Source: Shewanella violacea DSS12 (GTDB taxonomy: Bacteria; Pseudomonadota; Gammaproteobacteria; Enterobacterales; Shewanellaceae). From it: 64,000 nt of DNA. Below, in pieces: positions 10,067-21,450 of this stretch; position 1 is the stretch's first letter, and each line of letters starts with the position of its first letter. Location of the stretch: the NCBI RefSeq assembly GCF_000091325.1, contig NC_014012.1:3739684-3803683 (forward strand), in the 5' to 3' direction. Under the pieces are notes generated by a model. The model did no database searches, was not told the origin of the DNA, and saw only the letters and a list, made by a program, of their open reading frames with translations. The translations under genes and the position numbers were made by a program.

Positions 10067-13000
10067 TTACTTGATACGTTTATGCAGCTCTTGTATCGAA
10101 GTCACAGTGCTTCTATCATCGGCAGCATGCGCCATACATGTCGCAAATGCGGCATTCAAGGTCGTTGTATAATCGACCTTGTATCGCAATGCACCGCGTC
10201 GCAGTTGACGAGAATCTTCAATCGCCTGACGACCTTCGGTGGTGTTAACGATATAGGTGTATTCACCATTCTTGATACGGTCAAGAATATGAGGACGCCC
10301 TTCATGTACCTTGTTAACCAGACGAGGATTGATTCCAGCCTCACCCAAGACAACTGCGGTACCATGAGTTGCATCAATTTCATAACCCAGTGCAATCAGG
10401 TTAGAAGCTAATTCCGCTACCCTTTGCTTATCGCTATCACGAACCGATAGCAAAGCACGACCTGACTTAGGCACGGCCGCTGTAGCGCCAAGTTGTGCCT
10501 TAGCATATGCTTCAGCGAAAGTATCACCTATACCCATCACCTCACCAGTAGAACGCATCTCAGGGCCGAGCAGAGGATCGACGCCTGGGAACTTGTTAAA
10601 CGGTAAAACAACTTCTTTCACCGAGAAGTATGGAGGAATCACTTCCTTGGTAAAATTTTGCGACTTTAGGCTTTGACCCGCCATCACACGAGCGGCTATC
10701 TTAGCTAAAGGTACGCCAGTTGCCTTAGAGACAAATGGTACAGTACGTGCGGCGCGTGGGTTAACTTCGATCATATAGATCTCATCATCCTTCACGGCAA
10801 ACTGCACATTCATCAAGCCAATAACTCCAAGTTCTATGGCCAGTTTACCCACCTGCTCACGCATGCGGTTCTGAACATCTTCACTTAGACTATAGGGAGG
10901 TAATGAACAACCTGAATCACCCGAGTGTACGCCAGCCTGCTCAATATGCTCCATGATAGAGCCGATAACCACAGTCTCACCATCACAGATAGCATCGATA
11001 TCGATCTCGATAGCATTATCTAAGAAACGGTCAAGCAATACAGGAGAGGAGTTTGACACGCTCACGGCTTCGTTGAAGTAGCGACGTAAATCTTGCTCAT
11101 CGTAGACTATCTCCATCGCACGACCACCAAGTACATAAGATGGACGAACCACTAGGGGATAACCGATACGCTCAGCCGAGATAATGGCACTTTCGACAGT
11201 CGTGACCGTCTCGTTTTCAGGCTGTTTCATCTCCAGACGCTGAATCGCCTTCTGGAAACGCTCTCTGTCTTCGGCGCGGTCAATAGCATCCGGGCTAGTA
11301 CCGATTATAGGTACGCCGGCAGCTTCGAGTTCACGAGCTAACTTAAGCGGTGTTTGACCACCATACTGCACGATAACGCCCTTAGGCTTCTCGATACGAA
11401 CAATCTCGAGCACATCTTCCAGAGTGACAGATTCAAAATAAAGTCTGTCTGACGTGTCGTAATCCGTTGATACTGTCTCAGGGTTACAGTTGACCATGAT
11501 GGTCTCATAACCGTCTTCACGCAACGCCATAGCCGCATGAACACAACAATAATCGAACTCGATTCCCTGGCCAATTCTGTTTGGTCCGCCACCTAAGATC
11601 ATGATCTTGTCACGATTAGATGGATTCGCCTCACACTCTTCCTCATAGGTAGAGTACATATAAGCGGTATCGGTCGAGAACTCGGCGGCGCAAGTATCGA
11701 CGCGCTTATACACAGGATGAATCTCAAGCTTATGACGTAACTTGCGAACTTCTGCCTCATTGACACCAAGCAGATCTGACAAACGTAAATCAGAGAAGCC
11801 TTTACGCTTAAGCTGGCGTAAGAAGACTTCATTCAGACCTGACATGCCAGAGTCTTTAACCTGAGTTTCAAAATTAAGCAGATCTTGTATCTGTACTAGG
11901 AACCAAGGGTCGACATTAGTCATCTCGAAGATATCATCGATAGAAAGACCGGCGCGGAAGGCATCGGCAATATACCAAATTCTGTCTGCGCCAGGCTCAG
12001 TGAGCTCGTGGCGAATTCTTTTCATCGCATCGGCACTTTCGATATCGATAATTGGATCTAGGCCATTCTTACCGACTTCGAGTCCACGCAATGCTTTTTG
12101 CAGTGATTCCTGGAACGTACGGCCAATGGACATCACTTCACCAACCGACTTCATCTGAGTGGTTAGACGGTCATTTGCACCGGCAAACTTCTCGAAGTTG
12201 AAACGTGGCATTTTGGTAACCACATAATCGATAGCTGGCTCGAATGAAGCAGGGGTACTACCGCCTGTGATGTCATTATTAAGCTCATCGAGCGTGTAAC
12301 CAACTGCCAGCTTAGCGGCGATTTTAGCAATCGGGAAGCCCGTCGCCTTAGACGCTAATGCTGAAGAGCGTGATACTCTTGGGTTCATCTCGATGATAAC
12401 CATGCGGCCATCTTTCGGATTGATGCCGAACTGTACGTTAGAACCGCCTGTCTCCACACCGATTTCACGCAGAACCGCAATCGAAGCATTACGCATCAAC
12501 TGATATTCTTTATCCGTCAGTGTCTGAGCTGGAGCCACAGTGATCGAGTCGCCTGTGTGCACGCCCATGGCATCGAAGTTCTCGATAGAGCAGACTATGA
12601 TGCAGTTATCATTCTTGTCACGCACCACTTCCATCTCGTACTCTTTCCAACCGATAAGCGACTCATCGATTAGCAGCTCGCTGGTTGGCGACAGGTCCAA
12701 TCCTTGAGTACAGATCTCTTCGAATTCTTCGATGTTATAAGCAATACCGCCGCCGCTGCCACCCATGGTGAAAGACGGGCGAATAATACACGGAAAGCCC
12801 AATGTTTCCTGCACCGCGAATGCCTCTGCCATCGTATGGGCAAAACCCGCACGTGGACACTCAAGGCCGATGGCTTTCATCGCCTTATCGAAACGACCAC
12901 GGTCTTCGGCTTTATCGATAGCATCGGCTGTTGCGCCAATCATCTCGACATTAAACTCTTTCAGCACACCCTTGCTTTCCAGCTCCAGTGCACAGTTAAG

Positions 13001-13285
13001 CGCCGTCTGGCCACCCATGGTAGGCAGAATCGCATCAGGACGCTCTTTAGCGATAATGTTACGAACAACTTCCCAATGAATTGGCTCGATATAGGTCGCA
13101 TCGGCCATCTCTGGATCTGTCATTATCGTGGCAGGGTTAGAGTTAACAAGAATAACTCGATAACCTTCTTCACGAAGCGCTTTACACGCCTGGGCACCGG
13201 AGTAATCAAACTCACATGCCTGACCGATAACGATCGGACCCGCACCCAGGATAAGAATACTTTTTATATCTGTACGTTTTGGCAT
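10067..13285 (-). CDS. carB: Carbamoyl-phosphate synthase large subunit CarB
   Basis: Synthesises carbamoyl phosphate from bicarbonate, ATP and ammonia delivered from CarA, feeding both pyrimidine and arginine synthesis. The 1,072 residues hold two homologous ATP-grasp halves, with [17 protein letters not shown] opening the first and [17 protein letters not shown] the second. A C-terminal MGS-like regulatory domain follows (from ~940). It starts 19 bp after carA, so the two are one operon. Confidence 0.98.
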   Translation of the reverse strand: MPKRTDIKSILILGAGPIVIGQACEFDYSGAQACKALREEGYRVILVNSNPATIMTDPEMADATYIEPIHWEVVRNIIAKERPDAILPTMGGQTALNCALELESKGVLKEFNVEMIGATADAIDKAEDRGRFDKAMKAIGLECPRAGFAHTMAEAFAVQETLGFPCIIRPSFTMGGSGGGIAYNIEEFEEICTQGLDLSPTSELLIDESLIGWKEYEMEVVRDKNDNCIIVCSIENFDAMGVHTGDSITVAPAQTLTDKEYQLMRNASIAVLREIGVETGGSNVQFGINPKDGRMVIIEMNPRVSRSSALASKATGFPIAKIAAKLAVGYTLDELNNDITGGSTPASFEPAIDYVVTKMPRFNFEKFAGANDRLTTQMKSVGEVMSIGRTFQESLQKALRGLEVGKNGLDPIIDIESADAMKRIRHELTEPGADRIWYIADAFRAGLSIDDIFEMTNVDPWFLVQIQDLLNFETQVKDSGMSGLNEVFLRQLKRKGFSDLRLSDLLGVNEAEVRKLRHKLEIHPVYKRVDTCAAEFSTDTAYMYSTYEEECEANPSNRDKIMILGGGPNRIGQGIEFDYCCVHAAMALREDGYETIMVNCNPETVSTDYDTSDRLYFESVTLEDVLEIVRIEKPKGVIVQYGGQTPLKLARELEAAGVPIIGTSPDAIDRAEDRERFQKAIQRLEMKQPENETVTTVESAIISAERIGYPLVVRPSYVLGGRAMEIVYDEQDLRRYFNEAVSVSNSSPVLLDRFLDNAIEIDIDAICDGETVVIGSIMEHIEQAGVHSGDSGCSLPPYSLSEDVQNRMREQVGKLAIELGVIGLMNVQFAVKDDEIYMIEVNPRAARTVPFVSKATGVPLAKIAARVMAGQSLKSQNFTKEVIPPYFSVKEVVLPFNKFPGVDPLLGPEMRSTGEVMGIGDTFAEAYAKAQLGATAAVPKSGRALLSVRDSDKQRVAELASNLIALGYEIDATHGTAVVLGEAGINPRLVNKVHEGRPHILDRIKNGEYTYIVNTTEGRQAIEDSRQLRRGALRYKVDYTTTLNAAFATCMAHAADDRSTVTSIQELHKRIK

Positions 13286-13304
13286 TACTTAAACCTTCTC
13301 CTGA

Positions 13305-14450
13305 CTACTTGGTGTTTTGACGATATAGCTCGATAAGTTCAATGAAATGATTGAACAAAGGCGCTGCATCATGAGGACCTGGACTCGCTTCAGGGTGTCC
13401 CTGGAAGCTAAACGCAGGCTTGTCTGTCAAATGTATACCTTGCAATGAGCCATCAAACAGTGACTTATGAGTCACCTTGATGTTGGCTGGCAGGCTAGTT
13501 TCATCAGCAGCAAAACCGTGGTTTTGGCTGGTGATCATCACATTACCTTTCTCAAGGTCGCTCACCGGGTGGTTAGCACCATGGTGACCAAACTTCATCT
13601 TAAGGGTTTTAGCACCGGAGGCGAGAGCCAACAGCTGATGACCGAGACAGATACCAAAAACAGGGATCTCTGTCTTGAGGATCTCCTGAATAGCCTTGAT
13701 AGCATAATCACATGGTTCAGGGTCACCAGGGCCATTCGATAGGAATATCCCATCAGGCTTCATCGCCAACACTTCAGATGCTGGTGTCTGAGCTGGAACC
13801 ACTGTGACATCACAACCGCGATCCACAAGCATACGTAGAATGTTGCGCTTCACACCGTAGTCGTAAGCGACTACCTTGTATTTAAGCTCAGATTCTGGCT
13901 TATCTTCGGGTAACCCACCGACTAAACGCCAGCTACCGCTACGCCACTGATAGGCTTTATCTGTAGTGACTTCTTTGGCTAAATCCATGCCTTTTAAACC
14001 AGGAAACGCTTTCGCTTCGGCTAATGCCTTAGCAATATCATCCTCTCCGACTAAAATACAGCCCGCTTGCGCACCTTTTTCTCGTAAAATACGAGTCAAT
14101 TTTCGAGTATCTATATCTGCTATACCAACAATATTGTTAGCTTTCAGATATTCACCCAAGCATTGTTGATTGCGAAAGTTACTGGCGAGCAGAGGAAGAT
14201 CTCTGATGATCAGACCACAAGCATGGACTGCATCAGATTCCGTATCTTCATCATTGGTACCTGTGTTACCAATATGAGGATAAGTTAGAGTTACTATCTG
14301 GCGAGAATAAGAGGGATCTGTCAGGATCTCCTGGTATCCTGTCATTGAAGTGTTAAAAACCACTTCACCAACAGCATGTCCATCGGCACCAATTGCTGTG
14401 CCAGAGAATACAGTTCCATCTTCGAGTACGAGTAAGGCAGACTTTGTCAA
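13305..14450 (-). CDS. carA: Carbamoyl-phosphate synthase small (glutaminase) subunit CarA
   Basis: Class I glutamine amidotransferase subunit that supplies ammonia to CarB. The nucleophile Cys is in FGICLGHQ and the catalytic His/Glu are in GHPEASPG. I chose the TTG at 14450: GGAGGT lies 4-5 nt upstream, and the product ([13 protein letters not shown], 381 residues) aligns end to end with E. coli CarA. The longer in-frame start at 14462 has its own ATG-GAG-GTC codons forming that ribosome site, so it is unlikely to be used. A promoter and a terminator-like hairpin lie upstream. Confidence 0.96.
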   Translation of the reverse strand: MTKSALLVLEDGTVFSGTAIGADGHAVGEVVFNTSMTGYQEILTDPSYSRQIVTLTYPHIGNTGTNDEDTESDAVHACGLIIRDLPLLASNFRNQQCLGEYLKANNIVGIADIDTRKLTRILREKGAQAGCILVGEDDIAKALAEAKAFPGLKGMDLAKEVTTDKAYQWRSGSWRLVGGLPEDKPESELKYKVVAYDYGVKRNILRMLVDRGCDVTVVPAQTPASEVLAMKPDGIFLSNGPGDPEPCDYAIKAIQEILKTEIPVFGICLGHQLLALASGAKTLKMKFGHHGANHPVSDLEKGNVMITSQNHGFAADETSLPANIKVTHKSLFDGSLQGIHLTDKPAFSFQGHPEASPGPHDAAPLFNHFIELIELYRQNTK

Positions 14451-14503
14451 CGCGACCTCCATAAAGAGCCAAGCCACTAAAATATAATGTTTTGTTTGTT
14501 TTT

Positions 14504-14538
14504 AAAAAACCAAAATTCGTTAAAATACGAAATTTTGG
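14504..14538 (-). terminator. Terminator-like hairpin in the carA leader (candidate attenuator)
   Basis: On the - strand CCAAAATTTCG and CGAATTTTGG form an AT-rich stem with one bulged A and an ~8-nt loop. It is followed at once by six T. It lies ~55 nt before the carA TTG and ~40 nt after the predicted promoter, where a premature terminator controlling carAB would sit. The low GC content of the stem makes function uncertain. Confidence 0.45.
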
Positions 14539-14575
14539 CAAATTCGGACAACTATATACGTGTTTTCTTGGCTTG

Positions 14576-14603
14576 TCTATAAATTATAAAATTAAATTAT
14601 CAA
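14576..14603 (-). promoter_or_regulatory. Predicted sigma-70 promoter of carAB
   Basis: On the - strand TTGATA and TATAGA are separated by 16 bp in a very AT-rich setting. This places the transcript start ~115 nt upstream of carA. No clear ARG box or PurR/PyrR-type operator was recognised. Confidence 0.45.
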
Positions 14604-14629
14604 TAAGTTTTGATAAAACATAACTCCCC

Positions 14630-14776
14630 TTCTTTTCGCTATCCATGCGATCGGGGATAAATACTCTGACCTCCACGGATGGAGGAAATGCCAAGAAATG
14701 TACGGAACATTTCTGGCTATGTATAAACCCCCTTTTACACCATCCATAGTGTTCGGGGATAAATACTTCCATGTAT
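14630..14776. repeat. Hairpin-rich intergenic repeat, copy A
   Basis: Non-coding element with consecutive short hairpins: CCTCCA-CGGA-TGGAGG (14670-14685) and AGAAATGT-ACGGA-ACATTTCT (14694-14714). It also carries the phrase TCGGGGATAA twice and ends with CCATGTATAAA. The same ordered phrases recur at 17.44-17.76 kb. A 62-codon ORF read through it looks like an artefact of the repeat. Confidence 0.6.
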
Positions 14777-14802
14777 AAAAAAACCGCCTAATTGGCGGTT
14801 TT
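14776..14802 (-). terminator. Intrinsic terminator after dapB
   Basis: AACCGCC / GGCGGTT stem with a 5-nt loop 13 bp past the dapB stop. It is followed on the - strand by a run of seven T. Confidence 0.85.
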
Positions 14803-14814
14803 AAAAAATAGCTA

Positions 14815-15630
<816 letters not shown>

Positions 15631-15717
15631 CTACTTCCTTAATGCTATCTAGCTAAATTATATAACGAGCAGCTCACCTCTTTATAGTCACAAAAGAGGA
15701 ACTGATAATTCTGATTC

Positions 15718-15750
15718 TAAAAAAATGCCTAAGCGTTAGCTTAGGCATTT
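15718..15750 (-). terminator. Intrinsic terminator after fklB
   Basis: Ten-bp stem AAATGCCTAA / TTAGGCATTT around an 8-nt loop, 13 bp past the fklB stop. A T run follows on the - strand. Confidence 0.88.
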
Positions 15751-15762
15751 AATGATATTGAA

Positions 15763-16380
15763 TTAAAGAATGTCGAGTAATTCGACTTCAAATACCAAGG
15801 TACAATAAGGCGGGATAGCAGCACCGGCACCACTCTCACCGTATGCTAGTTGATGAGGAACATAGAGCCTCCACTTAGACCCAACAGGCATAAGTTGTAG
15901 CGCCTCTGTCCAACCAGCAATTACACCTGACACAGGAAATTCTGCAGGTTGGTCACGGACCACTGAGCTATCGAATATATCGCCATTGATGAAAGTGCCG
16001 TGATAATGAGTACGAACCGTTGCATTTAAGCTTGGCTTGTCACCCTTACCTTCATTTAAGATTTCGTATTGAAGGCCTGAATCAAGCGTCACGATTCCAT
16101 CACGCTTAGCGTTCTCGCCTAGAAAAGCTTCGCCTTCAGCAGATGCAGCTTCTGCAGCGGCTTCCTGGACTTTCTGAATGCGCTGACTGATCTCAGTAAA
16201 TGCAGTTTGAAGATCTGCCATAGCAACTTGGCTCTCTTTACCTTCAAAAGCATCAGATAGACCTAGCTGAACAGCTGAGATATCGATACCTTCAAATGAA
16301 TTAGCAGCCAGTTGCTCACCAAGTTGACGACCTACGCCGTAACTTGCTTGCGCTTCAATACTAGTGAACTTGTCAGACAT
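15763..16380 (-). CDS. fklB: FKBP-type peptidyl-prolyl cis-trans isomerase (FklB/FKBP22 type)
   Basis: Folding helper that isomerises X-Pro bonds. The 205 residues divide into an N-terminal alpha-helical dimerisation domain (~1-85), an Ala/Glu-rich linker helix, and a C-terminal FKBP domain (~95-205). The FKBP domain has VRTHYHGTFINGDIFDSS, VIAGWTEALQLMPVGSKW and YGESGAGAAIPP. No signal peptide is present, so it is cytoplasmic like E. coli FKBP22 rather than periplasmic FkpA. Confidence 0.93.
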   Translation of the reverse strand: MSDKFTSIEAQASYGVGRQLGEQLAANSFEGIDISAVQLGLSDAFEGKESQVAMADLQTAFTEISQRIQKVQEAAAEAASAEGEAFLGENAKRDGIVTLDSGLQYEILNEGKGDKPSLNATVRTHYHGTFINGDIFDSSVVRDQPAEFPVSGVIAGWTEALQLMPVGSKWRLYVPHQLAYGESGAGAAIPPYCTLVFEVELLDIL

Positions 16381-16461
16381 AGTGATTTACTCTCAGTGAT
16401 TCAATTAATTTCGCGCGCTAGTTTAACATAATTTAAAAATGTGTTCTTTATAACCTCAAAT

Positions 16462-17262
16462 TTATTTCGAAATCCGACAGCTATTTCGAACTTTATCTTT
16501 GCTAGCCAGATAAAGAGGCATGACTTGCGCCTGCATTTGGCTTAGATCATCGATTCTATGACTGTGTGATGGATGGGTGGACAGTAACTCAGGACCTTGA
16601 TCCCCTCCCACTTTGGCCATGTTCAGCCAAAGCTGCATACTTTGACGCGGATCAAATCCCGCTCTCGCCATCAACTCCACCCCCATAATATCCGCCTCGC
16701 TCTCCTGCTCACGACCATAGGGTAATATAAAGCCGACCTGAGTGCCTAAACCAAGCGCCGCCATATACAAGTCTTTATTACTGACCCCACCGGCACCGAG
16801 CGCCGCATCAGCCAATTGCATGCCAATCCCAGTCATCTGCGCTCGAGATACCTGCTCATTACTGTGGTTTGCCAGCACATGTGCCACTTCGTGTCCAATG
16901 ACCGTTGCCAGCTGATCTTCATTTTCGGCTATTTTGAGCAAACCAGTATAGACACCGATATGACCTCCAGGTAAAGCGAAGGCATTGACTTGATCTGACT
17001 CGAATACCACCACATCCCACTTGAGTCCCTTATTCGGTAAGACAGCTGTCACACGATTAGCCACACAGTCTACATAAGTCACCAGCTTGTTATTTTTACT
17101 CACCTTCTCCTGCTTTTTTATCTGCTCGAATGAAGAGTCCCCCATCAGGCTTATTTCCTGAGATGAAAACAATAAGGTCTGTCCACGCCCGGTTGGTGAT
17201 TGATGAGTGGCACAGCCTGATAAGAGCAAGGCTGATAAAAGTAATACTGGTATAGATTTCAT
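16462..17262 (-). CDS. M48 family metallopeptidase, lipoprotein
   Basis: Predicted outer-membrane-facing zinc protease, related to the LoiP (YggG) type of M48 proteases in envelope quality control. A signal peptide MKSIPVLLLSALLLSGC ends in a lipobox (LSGC). The zinc motif is HEVAH (VIGHEVAHVLANHS, ~residues 126-139), with the third ligand expected in EQESEADIMGVELM. The start at 17262 has AAGGA ~10 nt upstream and begins the signal peptide directly; an ATG 27 bp further out lacks these. It is a single gene followed by fklB after ~80 bp. Confidence 0.9.
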   Translation of the reverse strand: MKSIPVLLLSALLLSGCATHQSPTGRGQTLLFSSQEISLMGDSSFEQIKKQEKVSKNNKLVTYVDCVANRVTAVLPNKGLKWDVVVFESDQVNAFALPGGHIGVYTGLLKIAENEDQLATVIGHEVAHVLANHSNEQVSRAQMTGIGMQLADAALGAGGVSNKDLYMAALGLGTQVGFILPYGREQESEADIMGVELMARAGFDPRQSMQLWLNMAKVGGDQGPELLSTHPSHSHRIDDLSQMQAQVMPLYLASKDKVRNSCRISK

Positions 17263-17439
17263 CTGTAGATGGTCCTTTGTCTTAATCATACCGATTGGTA
17301 TAAGTTCCTAGCTAAAGAAGTTCTAGTGGCTAGGACCTAGAGCTTATCAAATTCCACAGCATTATCATCACAAAGCAGTTACTTTATTATTACCCTCAGG
17401 TTCATTTTAAGCAGGAAGGTAGAAGCTAGAAGGTAGAAG

Positions 17440-17760
17440 GTTGGGAATGCCGAATAATGCTGGCAGCATTTCAGGTGCCATGCGTTCGGGGATAACGCTT
17501 GTTAAAGAAGCGCCATGTACAAATTCTTTCTTGTACCTAGACCTACATGGATGTAAGGAATGCCAAGAAATTCTGGGAGCATTTCAGGTGCCATGCGATC
17601 GGTGATAACTCTTGTTAAAAGAGGTCCATATGCAAATTTCCTCAATCGCTGTCCCTGCGATCGGGGATAACTCTTGTTAAAAGAGGTCCATATGCAAATC
17701 CCCTCAATCGCTGTCCCTGCGATCGGGGATAAGCACATCCATGTGCAAATACCAAAATTA
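17440..17760. repeat. Hairpin-rich intergenic repeat, copy B, with 62-bp tandem units
   Basis: Same family as the element at 14.63-14.78 kb: CTACATGGATGTAAG, GGAATGCCAAGAAAT, GCATTTCAGGTGCCATGCG, TCGGGGATAA, then CCATGTGCAAA. From 17595 to 17753 a 62-bp unit beginning GCGATCGG is repeated about 2.5 times (starts at 17595, 17657 and 17719) with only a few differences. Apparent ORFs of 60-116 codons here are products of the repeat. It lies between the M48 protease gene and the dnaJ terminator. Confidence 0.75.
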
Positions 17761-17810
17761 TCCATCCATGCCTTTCTATTAATAAAGGGTGGCATAAGTG
17801 TTCCTGACAC

Positions 17811-17847
17811 AAAAAAGCCCCGCTTGCTATCGGCAATGCGGGGCTTT
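17811..17847 (-). terminator. Intrinsic terminator after dnaJ
   Basis: GC-rich stem AAAGCCCCGC / GCGGGGCTTT with an inner TTGC/GCAA extension, 34 bp past the dnaJ stop. A T run of six follows on the - strand. Confidence 0.92.
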
Positions 17848-17880
17848 ATCAACTAATTAAATTTCTACTAAGAAATTGAG

Positions 17881-19011
17881 TTAGGTATTTAAATCTTGGA
17901 AGAACTTCTTCACACCGTCGAAGAAACCTTCGGCTTTCGGGCTATGCTTCTTAGAAGCATCCGAGAGTGTCTCATCGAATTCACGTAACAAGTCTTTCTG
18001 ATGTTCGTTAAGTTTGACTGGAGTTTCCATGACAACTTTACACAACAAGTCACCCACAGCATGGCTGCGGACAGACTTAACGCCCTTACCACGCATGCGG
18101 AACATACGACCAGTTTGCGTCTCTGCAGGTATCTTAAGGTTCACCTTGCCATCGAGTGTCGGCACTTCAATCCCACCACCTAGTGCGGCTTTACCGAATG
18201 AAATCGGTACTTCACAATAGAGGTTATTACCATCACGAACGAAGATTGCGTGTTCACGAACACTCACCTGCACGTAAAGGTCTCCAGGAGGTGCACCGAA
18301 CTCACCAGCTTCACCTTCACCAGACAAACGAATTCGATCGCCGTTGTCGACACCGGCCGGGATCTTAACCGACAAGGTCTTGCTCTTCTCTACACGACCT
18401 TCACCATGACACTTGTTACAAGGATCTTTAATGATCTTGCCGCGTCCATAACAGGTAGGACAAGCTTGCTGCACCGCAAAGAAACCTTGACGCATCTGCA
18501 CTTGGCCTTGACCATGACAGGTACCACAAGTTGTTGGCGAGGTGCCCTTCTTAGCGCCGCTGCCTTCACAACCATCACAGGTTGTCAGCTTTGGAATGCG
18601 TAACTCTTTAGCCAGACCTTTGACCGCTTCTTCCAAAGACAGTTCAAGATTGTAACGCAGATCACTACCACGAGCGGCCTGACGTTGACCACCGCGACGA
18701 CCACCACCGAAGATGTCACCAAACACATCACCGAAAACATCACCGAAATCGGCATTGCCACCGAAACCACCACCGCCGCGATTAGGATCGACGCCGGCAT
18801 GACCAAATTGGTCATAGGCCGCCTTCTTATCGCTATCGGTAAGGATTTCGTAAGCTTCCTTTATCTCTTTGAAGTTGGCTTCGGCAGTTTTATCGTCTGG
18901 ATTACGATCCGGATGAAACTTCATAGCTAAACGCTTATAAGCCTTTTTAATTTCACGTTCGCTGGCATCACGGCCGACGCTTAATACTTCGTAGTAATCT
19001 CGCTTTGACAT
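17881..19011 (-). CDS. dnaJ: Molecular chaperone DnaJ (Hsp40)
   Basis: Co-chaperone that stimulates the ATPase of DnaK and delivers substrates. The 376 residues contain the J domain with HPD ([10 protein letters not shown]), a Gly-rich segment, and four CXXCXGXG zinc repeats ([32 protein letters not shown], ~residues 143-210). A C-terminal substrate-binding domain follows. It is downstream of dnaK across a 125-bp spacer holding a strong hairpin, so its level may be set below that of DnaK. Confidence 0.98.
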   Translation of the reverse strand: MSKRDYYEVLSVGRDASEREIKKAYKRLAMKFHPDRNPDDKTAEANFKEIKEAYEILTDSDKKAAYDQFGHAGVDPNRGGGGFGGNADFGDVFGDVFGDIFGGGRRGGQRQAARGSDLRYNLELSLEEAVKGLAKELRIPKLTTCDGCEGSGAKKGTSPTTCGTCHGQGQVQMRQGFFAVQQACPTCYGRGKIIKDPCNKCHGEGRVEKSKTLSVKIPAGVDNGDRIRLSGEGEAGEFGAPPGDLYVQVSVREHAIFVRDGNNLYCEVPISFGKAALGGGIEVPTLDGKVNLKIPAETQTGRMFRMRGKGVKSVRSHAVGDLLCKVVMETPVKLNEHQKDLLREFDETLSDASKKHSPKAEGFFDGVKKFFQDLNT

Positions 19012-19079
19012 ATTCTCACGCTTTCTTTGCTGATGTGGTAGCTGTTCTAGTCGCTAATCTTGTAGCTCAAATCACAACT

Positions 19080-19109
19080 ACGGGCGTTAGAGTTTCCTCT
19101 AACGCCCGT
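19080..19109 (-). other. Strong hairpin between dnaK and dnaJ
   Basis: A perfect 13-bp stem (ACGGGCGTTAGAG / CTCTAACGCCCGT) with a TTTC loop lies 27 bp after the dnaK stop. On the transcribed strand no T run follows, so it is more likely a partial terminator or an mRNA-stabilising/processing stem than a full terminator. Confidence 0.65.
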
Positions 19110-19136
19110 ATTCAATAATTCAGGGGTTAGCCTATA

Positions 19137-21059
19137 TTATTTCTTGTCATCTTTCACTTCTTCAAACTCGGCATCGACAACATCTTCATCAGGCTTAGCA
19201 GCTTGTGCCTCACCTTCTGGTGCTTGTTGTCCCTGCTCCGCTTGCGCCTTAGCTTGGGCAATTTCCATCAACTTAGACGATGCTTCCATCAGCTCTTGAG
19301 TTGATTTCTCGATAGCTTCTTTGTCTTTACCTTGAATCGCGGTATCAACAGCAGCCATGGCAGCTTCAATCTTCTCTTTCTCTTCAGTTGGCAATGCTTC
19401 ACCAGCTTCTTCAATCTGTTTCTTAGTTGCGTGAACCATGCCATCAGCCTGGTTACGAGCCGTTACCAACTCTTCGAACTTAGCATCTTCGTCAGCATGA
19501 GCTTCGGCATCACGTACCATAGCTTCAACTTCTTCCTCACTAAGACCAGATGAGGCCTTAATGGTGATTTTCTGCTCTTTACCGGTCTTCTTATCGGTAG
19601 CCGATACATGCAAGATACCATCGGCATCGATATCGAATGCAACTTCAATCTGTGGAGTACCACGAGGGGCTGACTCGATACCTTCTAGGTTAAATTGACC
19701 TAGAGACTTGTTACCGCTCGATTGCTTACGCTCACCCTGAAGTACGTGAATAGTCACCGCACTCTGGTTATCATCGGCAGTAGAGAATGTTTGGGCTGCT
19801 TTAGTCGGGATAGTGGTGTTCTTCTCGATAAGCTTAGTCATCACGCTACCCATGGTCTCAATACCCAGAGACAGAGGTGTAACGTCGAGTAGCAATACAT
19901 CTTTCACTTCACCAGAAAGTACACCGGCTTGAACTGCTGCACCAATGGCAACGGCTTCGTCCGGGTTAACGTCTTGACGAAGTTCTTTACCGAAGAACTC
20001 AGAAACCTCGGCGCGAACCTTAGGCATACGAGTCTGACCACCAACAAGAATAACCTCGTTGATATCTGAAACAGAAAGGTCTGCATCCGCTAAAGCAACT
20101 TTAAGAGGCTCTAGTGTGCGAGTGATTAGGTCTTCAACCAAAGACTCAAGCTTAGCACGAGTAATTTTAACTACTAAGTGCTTAGGACCAGTCGCATCTG
20201 CTGTGATGTAAGGCAGGTTAACTTCTGTCTGTGATGCACTTGAAAGCTCAATTTTCGCTTTCTCTGCCGCTTCTTTAAGACGCTGCATAGCCAATGGATC
20301 GTTACGCAGATCTAGACCTTGGTCCTTCTTGAACTCATCGGAAAGATACTTGATCAAACGGTTATCGAAATCTTCACCACCTAAGTGAGTGTCACCGTTA
20401 GTCGCAAGAACTTCAAATGTCTGCTCACCATCGACACTGTCGATTTCGATGATAGAAATATCGAAGGTACCACCACCTAAATCGTAAACAGCTACGATAT
20501 TATCGCCTTGCTTCTTATCGATTCCGTAAGCCAGTGCAGCAGCAGTAGGCTCGTTGATGATACGCTTAACTTCAAGACCAGCTATACGGCCTGCATCTTT
20601 AGTCGCTTGACGCTGTGAATCGTTGAAGTATGCAGGAACGGTAATAACCGCTTCAGTGACTTCTTCACCTAAGAAATCTTCGGCAGTCTTCTTCATCTTC
20701 TTCAAAGTTTCGGCAGAAACCTGAGGAGGAGCCATCTTCTTACCGTGAGCTTCAACCCATGCATCACCATTATCTGCAGCAATGATATTGAATGGCATGA
20801 TGTCAACATCACGCTGAACTTCGTCATCTTTAAAACGACGACCGATAAGACGCTTAATAGCGTAAAAAGTATTAGTCGGGTTTGTCACTGCCTGGCGCTT
20901 TGCAGGTTGACCTACCAAAATCTCATCGCCAGTGTAAGCGATGATAGAAGGGGTCGTACGATCGCCTTCGGCATTTTCCAATACGCGTGGTGTTCCGCCG
21001 TCTAATACAGCTACGCAAGAGTTTGTTGTGCCTAAATCGATACCAATAATTCTGCCCAT
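19137..21059 (-). CDS. dnaK: Molecular chaperone DnaK (Hsp70)
   Basis: ATP-dependent Hsp70 chaperone, 640 residues. The ATPase domain begins [17 protein letters not shown]. The linker [18 protein letters not shown] leads to the substrate-binding domain, and the acidic tail ends [11 protein letters not shown] chose the ATG at 21059, preceded by AGGAG at 7-8 nt. A longer frame to 21140 would run through the sigma-32 promoter and the 5' leader and is rejected. Confidence 0.99.
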   Translation of the reverse strand: MGRIIGIDLGTTNSCVAVLDGGTPRVLENAEGDRTTPSIIAYTGDEILVGQPAKRQAVTNPTNTFYAIKRLIGRRFKDDEVQRDVDIMPFNIIAADNGDAWVEAHGKKMAPPQVSAETLKKMKKTAEDFLGEEVTEAVITVPAYFNDSQRQATKDAGRIAGLEVKRIINEPTAAALAYGIDKKQGDNIVAVYDLGGGTFDISIIEIDSVDGEQTFEVLATNGDTHLGGEDFDNRLIKYLSDEFKKDQGLDLRNDPLAMQRLKEAAEKAKIELSSASQTEVNLPYITADATGPKHLVVKITRAKLESLVEDLITRTLEPLKVALADADLSVSDINEVILVGGQTRMPKVRAEVSEFFGKELRQDVNPDEAVAIGAAVQAGVLSGEVKDVLLLDVTPLSLGIETMGSVMTKLIEKNTTIPTKAAQTFSTADDNQSAVTIHVLQGERKQSSGNKSLGQFNLEGIESAPRGTPQIEVAFDIDADGILHVSATDKKTGKEQKITIKASSGLSEEEVEAMVRDAEAHADEDAKFEELVTARNQADGMVHATKKQIEEAGEALPTEEKEKIEAAMAAVDTAIQGKDKEAIEKSTQELMEASSKLMEIAQAKAQAEQGQQAPEGEAQAAKPDEDVVDAEFEEVKDDKK

Positions 21060-21112
21060 GGGGTGCTCCTGAAATCTTTTATTTAGTAATGCTAAATTTG
21101 TTCTCTGATGGA

Positions 21113-21141
21113 TATATGGGGTTAACTGAAACTTTTTCAAG
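21113..21141 (-). promoter_or_regulatory. Sigma-32 (heat-shock) promoter of dnaK-dnaJ
   Basis: On the - strand CTTGAAA, a 13-bp spacer and CCCCATATA match the RpoH consensus (CTTGAAA-N11-16-CCCCATNTA) essentially perfectly. It lies ~55 bp upstream of the dnaK ATG. Confidence 0.92.
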
Positions 21142-21450
21142 CCTGAGATTAAGTTTGTAAGAAATAGTTCTTAAGAATTTTATCTCAGCGAATGACTTAT
21201 CATATCAAGTTTCACCTTGGCGCTAACCGGCCCCACAATCTCGCCTTATCCCCTATATTGGGCCGTTTACATTGATTACAAGTGTCAATAGATAAAAATT
21301 TGCACACTTGAGCATTTTTTTGACCCGTAACGCAAATTCACAATAATAAATACAGTATAATGAATGCAATTAAAGAGTGCGTGCTCTGCGGCTTAAATAT
21401 ATAGCTGGGAAATCGTGTTGTCGTCTCTGCTGTAGTTAAGAGTAAAATCA

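Noticed and set aside
12704..13336. 210-codon open frame on the + strand
   Set aside because: Lies wholly antisense to carB and the carA-carB junction, with no domain or ribosome site; a shadow of the biased codon use of carB.
14584..14772. 62-codon ORF between carA and dapB
   Set aside because: Product of the hairpin repeat copy A; contains no domain and no ribosome site.
17502..17852. 116-codon ORF upstream of the dnaJ terminator
   Set aside because: Built from the 62-bp and related intergenic repeats and runs through the dnaJ terminator.
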